A stretch of 64,000 nt of DNA from Diadema setosum (lineage: Eukaryota; Echinodermata; Echinoidea; Diadematoida; Diadematidae). The first letter of the stretch is position 1, and every line of letters begins with the position of its first letter. The stretch spans positions 25,483,603 to 25,547,602 of the forward strand of contig CM067067.1 of the NCBI GenBank assembly GCA_033980235.1, written 5' to 3'. A model generated the notes under the pieces. The model did no database searches, was not told the DNA's origin, and was given only the letters and a program-made list of their open reading frames with translations. Below are positions 27,541 through 39,057 of this stretch, piece after piece. A program made the translations under genes and the position numbers.

Positions 27541-27822
27541 GCGCGTTTACACCGAGCAACGGGCCGGGGTTTTTGCTATGGTACGCCAAAAGGAACCATG
27601 TCTGGTTCTCTTAAAAAAGAATCAGTAATTCGGTACAAAATCACTCAAAATGTTATTCTCATGTCAAAATCATGAGCAACAAAATCAACAGTAGAAGATT
27701 AATTTTGTAACAAAATCATTAGTGGGGAAGTGATGCTGTAAGAGAATCAGACATGGTTCCTTTTGGCACACCGTAGCAAAAACCCCATTCCGTGACCCGT
27801 GCCGGATTTGGTGTAAACGCAG
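27541..27822. mobile_element. Fold-back MITE with GCGTTTACACC ends
   Basis: The left end GCGCGTTTACACCGAG and right end TTTGGTGTAAACGCAGC are inverted. Inner arms GGGGTTTTTGCTA, GCCAAAAGGAACCATGTCTG and their complements CAGACATGGTTCCTTTTGGC, TAGCAAAAACCCC make a long imperfect stem. Non-coding. Confidence 0.85.
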
Positions 27823-28167
27823 CATAAGCCGTTGATGTGGTGCGTATGTGAATCATAATTATTGAGAGGGTCTAGCTCATTACCGTACAACAGGCTCGGG
27901 TATTGATACATAACATCGCACTGTTTAAGTCTTTACTTGATATAAAGCGAGTGCCGTATCCCAGTGTACAAAGATGAAGATGATACCGGCACCAGAGGAT
28001 TTCCATTTCATGCTTGCCAGACATATCAACTCGTGTGTGCAAACTGGATTCCACATTACTGAAATACTTTGATATTACTTAAACATGTGGACTGACTCAT
28101 AACTAGGTCTACTGGGAAATTTATTCCTTAAAATCATTGCATAAGTAAACTGGTCTGATATTAATCA

Positions 28168-28310
28168 GGGGGGCATTTCATGAAGCATTTTGTCGGATTT
28201 TTTTTTTTTCGGACAAACTGTTATAAGCTATTGAAATCATTTCTTCTTATTGGCTGTGAGCAAATTTGTCTGACGAATCTGTCGGACAAAACGCTTCATG
28301 AAATGCCCCC
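28168..28310. mobile_element. Short fold-back MITE with GGGGGCATTTCATGAAGC ends
   Basis: The perfect terminal repeat GGGGGCATTTCATGAAGC / GCTTCATGAAATGCCCCC extends inward through TTTTGTCGG / CGGACAAAA. 143 bp in all, with a T run in the left arm. Confidence 0.88.
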
Positions 28311-29073
28311 AGAATGATACAATTCCTTTAAAAAAATTCTAGCAATATGATTGGTCAGCTTCTTATCTCGTAAAATTTGCTAATGTATCATTGCAAGAGC
28401 GTTCAAGATACCGTCGAACAGTTTTGGCATGCGCCAAATGATGTCACTAACCATGCATATTATTTCTTCGTAGGCTCTGCATCAATCTCACAGTTTCCCA
28501 TTTGCCTTGCCCTGAAAAGTGGTTGTTGCTGGCACTGCGGCTTTTGGTTTGGAACATGCCCTTTAAAGGGCGGTGTATTGTATGAAACAAATAATGTATG
28601 ACCTTTATACATGCATGGAATCAGATTTCGCATTCGATGAAAAAAAAAAAGGAGACGCTCCATTCAACTCGGCATCGCTTCGCTGAAAAAAGCATTTCAT
28701 CTTTCACCTTGTGCGAGATCCCCAACCCTCGCACTCGTGGTCAGTTTCTATTTGTGTTATAAGAGCCTTCAAAAGTACCTCGGCTTCCTGTGACAGAATA
28801 TCGTTAGACAAGTTATGGTGATTGAGTATCAATTTTCGATCCATTTGTTGTTCTCTTGATTGATATACGTAATGATAGCTGAAGCGGAGTTAAGATTTCA
28901 TCGGTGTGATAGAGAAGACTATATAGGAGATGTAATGATATCAGCACTTCACTAAAATCTCAAAAGACTTAACATTTATTACAATATTACAGTACTCGTG
29001 AATCTATTGTTCTATATGGCCTTAATTAGGTGCCCAATGAAGGCTAACAATGTATCTATTTCATTTCTTCTCT

Positions 29074-29076
<3 letters not shown>
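28311..29076. other. Intergenic, no gene recognised
   Basis: The small frames at 28377-28601 and on the opposite strand overlap completely and show no family features. Confidence 0.45.

Positions 29077-29165
<89 letters not shown>
29077..29165. repeat. (TA)n microsatellite
   Basis: About 44 TA units with one CA interruption near 29135. Confidence 0.97.
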
Positions 29166-29168
<3 letters not shown>

Positions 29169-31271
29169 TGAAAAGAAAAGGGATGTTGAGTTCAACTCTA
29201 ACCTGGTTTACAGCTCGAATCTTGTGTTAATCTTGGCGTGTTTTATTTGTAATCATTTACGTAGAGAAAGTATATCTGTTCACCCCAAACGTAATTTGTG
29301 TGTCACCTTGGTCTTTGCGAGGTCGTCTGAGTGAAGGCTGTGACATGTCTTTTTTATCTTTTGACAAATTGAATATTTGTCTTACCTGTAGTGTGTATTT
29401 GAATCCGCTCTTGCGATTAAGCCAACTCTCTGTTGAGGTTTTCGATAATCAGATATGATCCTTCGTTCTATTAATATAGCTCGATGGTGATTCGAAAATA
29501 CTTTCTCATTAGAGTCATTCTTTTTGCACAATGGGTGGATGATGGATACTGACGTCATCAGTGAATTCTTGTGACGTATCAAACTGCAATGAAGTTTGAA
29601 ACTGCAGGTATTTTTTCAATTTCTGCTCGTGGTCGAAAGGTGGATTTGTTATATTTTGAACTATCCAGCTTTCAGGTTCGAAACGACTTGATGCATGCAT
29701 CTTTTGTGTGTGTCTTTTTTTTTTCCTGGTAGTATTTATGTAATCAGCACTATGTGTCTGGTGAACTGGCGCTGAAATTGTGTGTAATCATGCCTGTACG
29801 ACTCTTTGACTATACATGTTGTAATGTATTTATTCTTACATGGTTACAAGGTTTATTTGTACGTGGTTCGGTCGTAACAACTCACTGTCGTTTGTATGTC
29901 GACCGTACCGAAGATGTCGAGTTAGAATGCATAATGTTCAAAGTGTCTTCAAAGTGATATATCGTTATATGCGTTTGCACTTAGGTCTACTGACCTACAT
30001 ACAGCTCGGCAACGTTTAGGAAACTTCGGTTATACTTACTCGCTGCTGGTGACTCAGTGTATGAAGACAGTTTCTAGTTTTGTTTTGTTTTGTTTTGTTT
30101 TGTTTTATGCTTTTTAAGCACGTCGTGACAAGAACATGCAGATTATTTTAGAAAATCTTCTCCAAGAGAAATTTTGCTTAAAAAAAAGAGAGAGAAAAAA
30201 AAAAGAGAGAGAATGATGCAAGACAACAACAGATAAACGGTGAAAATCCGGGCGAAGTTTGCTAATTTATTAGTAAGTTGTGACTCGTTCGGCAGTGTCA
30301 GCATACAGCGAAAATATGACTGTTGGTCACGTGACAGTAATCGGTTTTCATCCCCCCCCCCCACACACACACACAAACAAACAAACACACACACACACAC
30401 ACACACACACAAAGTAGGTTCTAATGACATGATGTGCATGAAGGTGTTGACTTTGTCTGTCATTATTGACCATCTAACCAGAGTTTAGATTTGAATTGGT
30501 TTTGTTCAAAAAAAGAAAAGAAAAGGAGATTTATCTGAAATGACATCAATGGCGAGTTTTCTTTGCTTTTCCGCAGCTTCTTTTTAGGTGCTTGAAATAT
30601 ATCTGCTATTGAAGTGGGCATATTTTCTCAAAATCTATCTGATTTAGCTACCCGAATATCATATTGAGTCTCACAGTTAAATCATCTTTCACATGGAGGT
30701 TTTTTGTTTGTTTGTTTTTAATAGAAAACCCTCCTTTTAACAAACAAAGCAACAACATCAACATACACATAGACACGTGCTCTTGCTGTCACACACATAC
30801 GCAAATGTCCATTGCACAGGATACGAGACGTGTTTGTGTGTATGTTAATATAGTACTCTGTCATGGATCTCGTGCGTATTGACATTAAAGGTTTATATAC
30901 GTGTACTGTAATGATGTCTCGCATCGTCAGTAGGAATTTGCCCGTTTTGGCATCGATCCCCTTTGCGATTCTTTTCTCTTGTGTAAGCTGGATGATTGAA
31001 ATGATGTTTGGAATAATGCCCATGACATATAGACAATCATTATGAAGCAATGAACAAGTGAATGTAAATCGTAATTTAGACATAATCGTGTTGTAAATTG
31101 TCTCCCTCGCAAGTTTTGCATTATATTGCACTAAAAAGCTCTGCAAGTGAAGAGCTGCCTCAACACTCTCGTACCCAATTTATACAGGGCATTTAGAGCA
31201 CTCCAGGGCTAGACTCTGGGTATAAAAATTAATGAGGTATCAGCGCTCTGTGAGCAATGGGTACTGTATGC
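29166..31271. other. Intergenic with simple repeats
   Basis: It includes a TTTTG pentamer repeat at about 30076-30107 and a C run passing into CA/CAAA repeats at about 30352-30412. No gene recognised. Confidence 0.5.
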
Positions 31272-31483
31272 GCTGTTATTTTCGCGTAAAGATATTTTCG
31301 CGAATGTGGAGGTCACAGACATTTTCGCGAGATGCTGTTTTCGCGAACTGACACCGACGTTGATTTAAATGTACATTGTATTTTTACTCTGGCGTCTTGC
31401 GACATTTTCGCGTGTTGTTAAATTCGCGATCCAAGTGTGATTCGCGAAATTCGCGAAAATTAAACCCTAGCAAAAATAACAGC
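31272..31483. mobile_element. TTTTCGCG-rich fold-back MITE
   Basis: The ends GCTGTTATTTT and AAAATAACAGC are inverted. Between them ATTTTCGCG or its complement CGCGAAAAT/TTCGCGAA occurs about nine times in both directions, giving many alternative stem registers. Non-coding. Confidence 0.82.
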
Positions 31484-31935
31484 TATCTGCCATATTTGAG
31501 ACAATTCAAAGGTAATAATGTGTCATAATCACATAGAGCTGTAATGGTCATAATACAGGTTTACTCTATAACGTTTCGTGATTGCACACTGCACTGTACT
31601 GCTATATCAAGCCGGTATGTGCATGTATGGGATTTTCATTGGCATTATACCAGGGTTATTGTCCTCTTATGTCAGAGTTCACTCATAAGTTCGACGTTCG
31701 GCTTTTTTGTGAGGAATTATCGTGTTAAGTCATGATGTAATGTATTGAATAATGTAAGATACGTTCTTGTCCACTAATCTTATTTTTAATATTAAAATTT
31801 GAACTATGCGATCAAAATACTCTGTAGGCGATATGTGTCCATGCTTTTCCTCACTCTGATATGATTATGTCCAGTTAATACTATCTATCTCTGTGTACTG
31901 TTTTTATCCTATCCATCTCATCTATATTTCTATCA

Positions 31936-32067
<132 letters not shown>

Positions 32068-32068
32068 A

Positions 32069-32264
32069 AGAGATAAAAAAACAAAACTGGAACAAAGTTC
32101 ATGCTGTATTCACCAACGGTTTATTTCTGTACACAATTTTTCGAGCGACTCGCTCTTTCTCAAGTGTTGAAAGAAAGTGTTGAAAGTCGCTCGAAAATTT
32201 GTGAACAGAAATAAACCGTTGGTGAATACAGCATGAACTTTGTTCCAGTTTTGTTTTTTATCTT
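32069..32264. mobile_element. Near-perfect fold-back between two TA arrays
   Basis: The arms of about 90 bp (AAAACTGGAACAAAGTTCAT, ACCAACGGTTTATTTCTGT and complements ACAGAAATAAACCGTTGGT, ATGAACTTTGTTCCAGTTTT) surround a tiny loop with a doubled GTGTTGAAAG. It is flanked by TA/AG arrays to the left and TA/GT arrays to the right, consistent with insertion at TA-rich DNA. Confidence 0.85.
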
Positions 32265-32296
32265 TTTGTCTTGCCAACACGTGGACAACCTACTCA

Positions 32297-32471
<175 letters not shown>

Positions 32472-32940
32472 GGTACAATTAACTACCAAAATCGTTTCCT
32501 TATCCCATGCCGGACCCAGAATGTACCCAGGCAATCCGGAAATAGATAGCATTTAATATATTAATTTGGACAGATCATTATTGTTAAGTGTTAGGTATAA
32601 TATTGCTAATGTGATGTGATAAAACATTGTATATCAATACATTTTCTTCACAGAATGTGAAGCTGTGAAAGAAAATTGAAAATAATATCGAGTCTTCAGC
32701 AAACACTTTATTAATCAATACCGATTTCTGTACTATGTACATTGTAGTTGCATACATATTTCATGCACAGTCATTGTTTACAAAGGTTTGTACACCACAA
32801 GGCCTGTTTGCTATTTTATTCCGTCAGACCTGGAAACAATTATACAAAATAGACACAACAATTGAATAAACTGACAGAAAGAAGACATTATGTTCGGCTA
32901 TTTTTAGGTACTTGATGTAGGCAAATCGTTCAATCTTATA

Positions 32941-33470
32941 CACTGTAAAAACATCGGTGTTAGATTTAACACCACGGGTGTTAAATCTAACACCGATTAA
33001 ACTTCAATAAAGGACCACACCCACAGGTGTTAAAAATGCACTGTGATGGTGTTGAAAAGTGTTCACCTGACACTTCGTGGTGTTAATTTGACACTGTACA
33101 TGGTGTTATTTTGACACTGTACTGGTGTTAATTCAAAAATGACACCACAAGGTGTCGATTTGATATTTGCTGGTGTTAATATCAATGGTTTAACACCCGT
33201 CCAGCTTCAATAAGGGACCACACCAGCTGGTGTTACTTTGGTGTAAATTTATTTTCACATTTTTTCAAAAATCTAGTATTTTATTGTAAAATTCTTGATC
33301 GTCTTGTTTAAATAAAAATCAACAAGAAGTGCAGTTACTAAGAAACTCTTCAAAAAACAGTTTAAACTTTAGAAATGACACCCGTAGGTGTTAATTTAAC
33401 ACCATAAATGAGCACCGAAAATTTAACACCAGCTCGGTGTTCACTATTTAACACCGGACTTTTTGCAGTG
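32941..33470. mobile_element. TA-flanked element with periodic GGTGTTAA motif
   Basis: Bordered by TA on both sides, with ends CACTGTAAAAA and TTTTTGCAGTG (11-bp inverted repeat). Inside, GGTGTTAAATT-like words and complements (AATTTAACACC) occur at least fourteen times, plus a duplicated CTTCAATAAGGGACCACACC-like segment. Non-coding. The layout resembles the host element at 40377-40919, which uses an AATGTTGAA word instead. Confidence 0.85.
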
Positions 33471-35608
33471 TAGCCAGTTTATTGGCAGTTTCAGTGTGAA
33501 AGAGAGATGTTGACAATATCAGTGGTATCTCGGCTCCATTTTGACCCTTTCCGCTTGTTCCAAACTATTCCTAATTCAGAAGTCATTATATAGGGCCTTC
33601 GCAGAATTACAAAGCTTAAAGACGTAATGACAGTCATATCATCAAGATTCTAACGTGTGGCCTTTGACCTCTCAAAACACATCGCATTTTTGGTTGACTT
33701 ATCTAGAACAGGAAATATATTCAATAATGTGTGCAACAGGTATAATATTGGACATGACTTGTATGTCAGTCGACATTGTGGCTAAACGTTATGGAACTTA
33801 CTCAGTTTATAAGTTATTATTTTGGATCAAAAATTATCCTCTGGTGTTTGGTGGAAACAGCTATTTCAGACTGTTGACATGTTTGCCACTCTTTGATGTA
33901 CACTGTATACTATCTTGAAAATGACGTCACTATTTATGACATTTTCCAAATATCTTGTGAAATGATGTCACATAGTGATTTTGATGTCACCAAAGCAATA
34001 TTTATTGTGACATCGATCGCGCGCTGCTTCGTACGGTCACTTTGTAAATGCAGGCATCACTACTGTTCCGAAGCTGATGACCAAAGATGGACACACGATA
34101 AAGGAAATGTTCAAATTCTGTTACTGACCGTATAAACTTCGGATCATTCGTAAGGGCATCTTAAGACACCATAATGATGATGACCGCCGATGGAGTTTCT
34201 CAGGCTCCGGCAGCGATTTCTTGAGCGGCGGCAAAATTTTGGCAAGCCAAAAAATAGTCCAAAGATCTTGCGAAAGTTAATTAACTTATTCATTTATTAT
34301 TATTTTTTTTACATCTTCGCGTAGCCCCTTTAGTGTGGTTCATCCCGCCATCCTGTGAGCTCTGAGGCATTGTATCTGCCTTGGCTCTTGATTGGATTTT
34401 AACCAAGTTCGGGACCAATTTCGCGATAAATTGAACATTTTCATATTCGTATGGCCATCTTGTATCAGTTCTGGGACAGTGGAACGCCACCCGACATAAC
34501 ATAATGCAATTCTAGCATCGTGTGCTTCATGCTTTGTACGGTCAGTGTATAAGATCCCTCCACAATAATTCTCGCATCCATGCACCACACGATTTCTCGC
34601 CCTATTTTCCCCTTCTTTTGATTAGATATTTTTATCCAAAATATAAAACAATCATCCTTTGCCTATTTTCGAGTTTCTGGTTAAAACCATGGGTCTCGGT
34701 GTCGCAAAAAGTACTATTCGCGAGTCACCTCTACCCATATAGTATTAAACAGAACGCTAATGGCAAAGTTTATCTGTATACTAAACAGGGGTACATACTT
34801 CAAATTGTACAACATTGAAATTTTATACTAGGATCCTTGTATGGTCAAACATTCTGGAATAGCGAAATTCAAGTGATTTAGGAAAGAGAGAGAGAAGGGG
34901 GGGGGGGGGAGGAGGCGAGAAGGAAAGATGAAGAGGAAGAGGTATAAGAAGAGATATGACCTCCCAACGTTGCGTTGCGACCATTGAAATCTGGAAGGTT
35001 GAAGCCTGTCACTCAAGCGGAAGAATCAGGTAAAGGTATTGGTAATGAGATAACGCCAGCCACATTTTGGCCCTCAGCATGTCACGTAATTGCACATTGC
35101 TGACATACTCGATCAGTCTAAAATTACACAGAGCAGACGGTTGCTCAGCCGACGGCATCCACGCTCTGTGTATAGTTGGTTCCCTTTTGCGCCAACTCAT
35201 CCCGCTTGTGTTCAAACGCCGTTATCATCTTTGGCCTTCTGCTTGCACATCACGTGCCTTGGTTCCATCTCGACCCAGGACAAGAGGGAGCAGTCCATGC
35301 TAGAAGTTACAGGAGGAGAAACGAAGATGAGATGTGGTATTAAGGAAGAATCAAATATTTCTCTTAAGAAGCGTTACTTTTTAAAAGTCCGGCAGTTTAA
35401 ATGTGATAGCTCCCCCTTTTTTCAGTTCAATATAATGCACATGTTTTCAATTTATTGTCCGTTTCGTAGTATTGACTTTATTGCACCATATCATCTGGTA
35501 GTACATAACTATACTGAAACTATCCAGACGTTGCTACAGTTTATTGTAATGGCATTTCACACTTTATCACACTTTATTTTATATTGACGCTGATACCCCT
35601 CCATCACT
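33471..35608. other. Intergenic, no gene recognised
   Basis: About 33919-34010 holds several TGACGTCA / GATGTCAC words. A G run lies near 34898-34910. Frames at 33655-34135, 34290-34588 and 35009-35587 show no family features or convincing splice sites. Confidence 0.45.
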
Positions 35609-38307
35609 GGCGTAGCCAGGGGGGGGGGGGGGCGATGGGGGCGGTCGCCCCCCCCCCCCCCCCCCCCCCAAGATTTGGACCGCGGATTTGGGAGGCGGAA
35701 AAAAAAATGCGTGTATACTGTATGCATGCACATGAAGCGGGTCTCCTTTGCAACCTTTCATCAAATAAGATCATATTTGCTTTTTGAAACTTTCACTCAA
35801 AGTGTGCACCAGATCGTTGAATTTCAATTCAAAATATGCAAAATCTCTCGTGCTTGGGAGAGGGTATCCCCCTCTCAAACCCTCCCCCTCTGTGCCTCTT
35901 TCCTTAGCTTAGTACACTTTTTAGATTTACAAAAAAAAAAATATGAATAATTCTGAGTGCACAAGACTTATCACTTATATTCCGAAAACTCAAAGTTCCC
36001 TCATGTACAAGGGGAATTTCACCTTTTAATAGACCCTTTCCTCCCTCAGTCTCCCCTCCCCCCCACCCAATCAGTTTTTTTTTTCTTTTTGATGATTTCC
36101 CAAATATTCCATCAAATATGCGTATACGAGATATCTCAATTTCAACCTTAAAAAGGCAAAAGCTCCATAGTACGAAGGGAAAGATGGAGATAACACTCGC
36201 CCTCGCCTTCTCCCTGCTCGCCTGCCCCCCCCCCCCCCCCCCCGCTATGCATAGAAGTAGACTGTGGCTACACTTTGAACATAAACAGTTTTCCAAATAT
36301 GACACAAAATGTGCGCACCAAAACGTTAAACTGGTATCAGAAAATTATACAGAATCTCCTTCCACAGACACTTCTCTTCTCACAGATTGACAAATTTCCA
36401 GATATTCCAACAAAAATGTGTGCCAGATTGTTGAATTTCAGTTCTAAAAGCTTAAAACTGAAAAAAAAGGCTCCCTTGAATATGGCAGAGGTATCTTGCC
36501 ACCCATTCATTGCTTGTTACCCACTATAGACTTGGTACATTTTTGGGAATGACAATTTCCGAATTTTCCACAAAAAGTGTGCCCCAGATCGCTTTATTAT
36601 TCTAAAAACGCAAAAGCTTCGCGAGCGGGAGGGGGAAGCCCCCTTCCCCTAAGCTCTACCTCACTAGACTTTGTGCATACAAACAGATGATGTACATTCG
36701 GAATAAGAGCTAAATTCCGTGATTTTTTAACACTTCGATGAAAAAGTATTGCACCAAAAATTTGCACCAGATCGCTGAATTTCAGGTCTGAAAACGCAAA
36801 AATCACCTTGGTGTGGGAAGGGATATGCCCCTATCTACACCCTCGTGTGCATGCTTTTTCTGTTTGATTGCTGAACAGACAGCGTTCATGATATTCAGTG
36901 TAAGAATTAATACAAGAAGATTATTTAAATGATACCATTTTATAGACAAATTGTGCAATAATAATCTACATCAAAATATTCTGCTACCTTAAACAAGTGC
37001 AACATTAGAACTGTCGATATAACGCGCAAAAACATGCATCAAATTGCACCATTTACAACATCAAAATACAAAAAGTTCTTACCGTGGGAGGGGCGACACC
37101 CCCCTCCCACACCCTCCCCTCCCCCCTCGCTCGCTCCGCTCGCTCGGGGTCAGTCTCGTTCATGATATTTAGTGAAAAGAATTAATACAAGAAGTGTCTT
37201 TAAATTATACCATATTGTAGGCAAATTGTTCAGTGATAATCTACATCAAAATATACTGCACCCTTAAACAAGTAAGATTGTTTCAACTCGTTAAAACATG
37301 CATAAAATTGCACCATTTGCAACATCAAAATGCAAAAAGTTCTCACCGTAGGAGGGGGGACACCCCCTCCCACCCCTCCCCTCCACCTCGCTCGCTCCGC
37401 TCGCTCGGGATCAGTCTCGTTCATGATATTCAGTGAAAAGAATTAATACAAGAAGTGTATTTAAATTATACCATTTCATAGGCAAATTGTTCAATAATAA
37501 TCTACACCAAAATATACTGCTACCTCAAACAAGTGGGACTGTTTCACGTCAATAAAACGCGCAAAAACATGCATCAAACTGCACCATTTGCAACATCAAA
37601 ATGCAAAAAGTTCTCACCGTGGGAGGGGGGACACCCCCCTCCCACACCCTCCCCTCCCCCTCGCTCACTCCGCTCGCTCGGGTTCAGTCGCGTTCATGAT
37701 ATTCAGTGAAAAGAATTAATACAAGAAGTGTATTTAAACTATACCATTTTATAGGCAAATTGTTCAATAATAATCTACATCAAAATATACACGTACTGCT
37801 ACCTTAAAAAAGTGGGACTGTTTCACGTTGATAAAACGCGCAAAAAACATGCATGAAATTGCACCATTTGCAACATCAAAATGCAAAAAGTTCTCACCGT
37901 GGGAGGGGGAACACCCCCTCCCACACCCTCCCCTCCCCCTCGCTCACTCCGCTCGCTCGGGTTCAGTCGCGTTCATGATATTTAGTGAAAAGAATTAATA
38001 CAAGAAGTGTATTTAAACTATACCATTTTATAGGCAAATTGTTCAACAATAATCTACATCAAAATATACACGTACTGCTACCTTAAAAAAAGTGGGACTG
38101 TTTCACGTTGATAAAACGCGCAAAAACATGCATGAAATTGCACCATTTACATTACATCAAAATGCAAAAAGTTCTTACCGTGGGAGGGGGGACCCCCCCC
38201 CCCCCTCCCACACCCTCCCACCCTCGCTCGCTCCGCTCGCTCTGGCTCGGTCGCTTCGCTCCCTCGCAGACTAACCGGCCCTCCTAAGATGAAATCCTGG
38301 CTACGCC
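35609..38307. mobile_element. 2.7-kb modular element with GGCGTAGCCAGG ends
   Basis: The left end GGCGTAGCCAGG and right end CCTGGCTACGCC form a perfect 12-bp inverted repeat. The left end continues into a G14 run, CGATGGGGGCGGTCG and a C23 run, itself a hairpin. The interior is a chain of degenerate modules. Each has a CACCAGATCGNTGAATTTCA-like word, a CAAAAGCTC-like word and a GGGAGGGG...CCCCTCCC hairpin. No protein is encoded. A relative occupies 47246-49804. The superfamily is not recognised. Confidence 0.82.
36894..38262. repeat. Five-copy tandem array inside the 2.7-kb element
   Basis: Units of about 263-290 bp begin at 36894, 37160, 37429, 37692 and 37971 (GTTCATGAT marker). Each contains AAGAATTAATACAAGAAG, TAGGCAAATTGTTCA, TGCACCATTTGCAACATC, a GTGGGAGGGGGG/ACCCCCTCCCAC hairpin and CTCGCTCCGCTCGCTCGG. 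The related element at 47246-49804 has one unit only. Confidence 0.92.
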
Positions 38308-38820
38308 GTTGCCCTCGATGTAATTTTTGTACACACGATGAAAAAGAAATCAGAAAGTGACCTTGCATGCAAGGAGAATCGTAAATGCGTGCATTCGTTC
38401 TTGTTCATTTTGTTCTATTTTGTGTCGCGAGCTATCCCATTTACTGAGGATTTTATAAAATTTACGGTGTATATTCATTATATACATAATTATGCTTATA
38501 TAATATAATGTAATATGATACTAGGTGTTACAAAAAAAAACATTTCCTACTTTTGATCCTTAATAGTTCAAAAACTATATATCAGATAACACTGACATTG
38601 ATATGAGCAATATCTGAATAATGTACAATTTTGTTGGAGGCAATTTTACAATGACAGCATAATTCAATTTCATTAAATCAAACATTAATTTTTCAGTTAG
38701 GTTTCAGATTTTGCTCTTTTTTCAACCCTCTGCACAAAACTTTAACTTTGCACAGAATTCAATTGGTGTGTATGGGAGTGTGTAGTTGATACCCAGACAA
38801 TTGTCCTGAACAATGACCAG
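38308..38820. other. Intergenic, no gene recognised
   Basis: AT-rich spacer. The segment around 38520-38660 has a diverged partner in inverted orientation near 40940-41100 (AAAACATTTCC..., AACTATTAAG, GACAATTTTATCTGATA-like words), so the intervening repeats sit between inverted flanks. Confidence 0.45.
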
Positions 38821-38999
38821 GGGCCCCGTTGCAAGAAAGTTACAATCAATTGCAAATAATTGCTAATTTTGAAACAACCATTCTGATTGGCTCAGGGTCT
38901 GCCCTATTAAGAAGACATGCATGCAACAATGATTTTCATTGGCCAGTGACAATCAGTTGCAAGTTGCGTTTAAATGCAAAGTTTCTAGCAACGGGGCCC
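38821..38999. mobile_element. Fold-back MITE with GGGCCCCGTTGC ends
   Basis: GGGCCCCGTTGC at the left and GCAACGGGGCCC at the right are perfect inverts. The inner arms (AATCAATTGCAA versus AATCAGTTGCAA; CCAATGAAAAT-like) pair imperfectly. Ends resemble the GGGCCCTGTTTCA family at 5864. Confidence 0.82.
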
Positions 39000-39057
39000 T
39001 GCAGGATTGGAATGTCCCATTATTTATTTATGAGGAATTCCACTATCACAGCTAGTC

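Noticed and set aside
29050..29334. Tyr/Ile repeat open frame
   Set aside because: Translation of a (TA)n array. The same applies to frames at 31893-32183 and 32160-32556.
35090..35587. 165-residue + strand open frame
   Set aside because: Competing frames are open on both strands, no recognised motif, and it ends in AT-rich DNA next to a transposon end.
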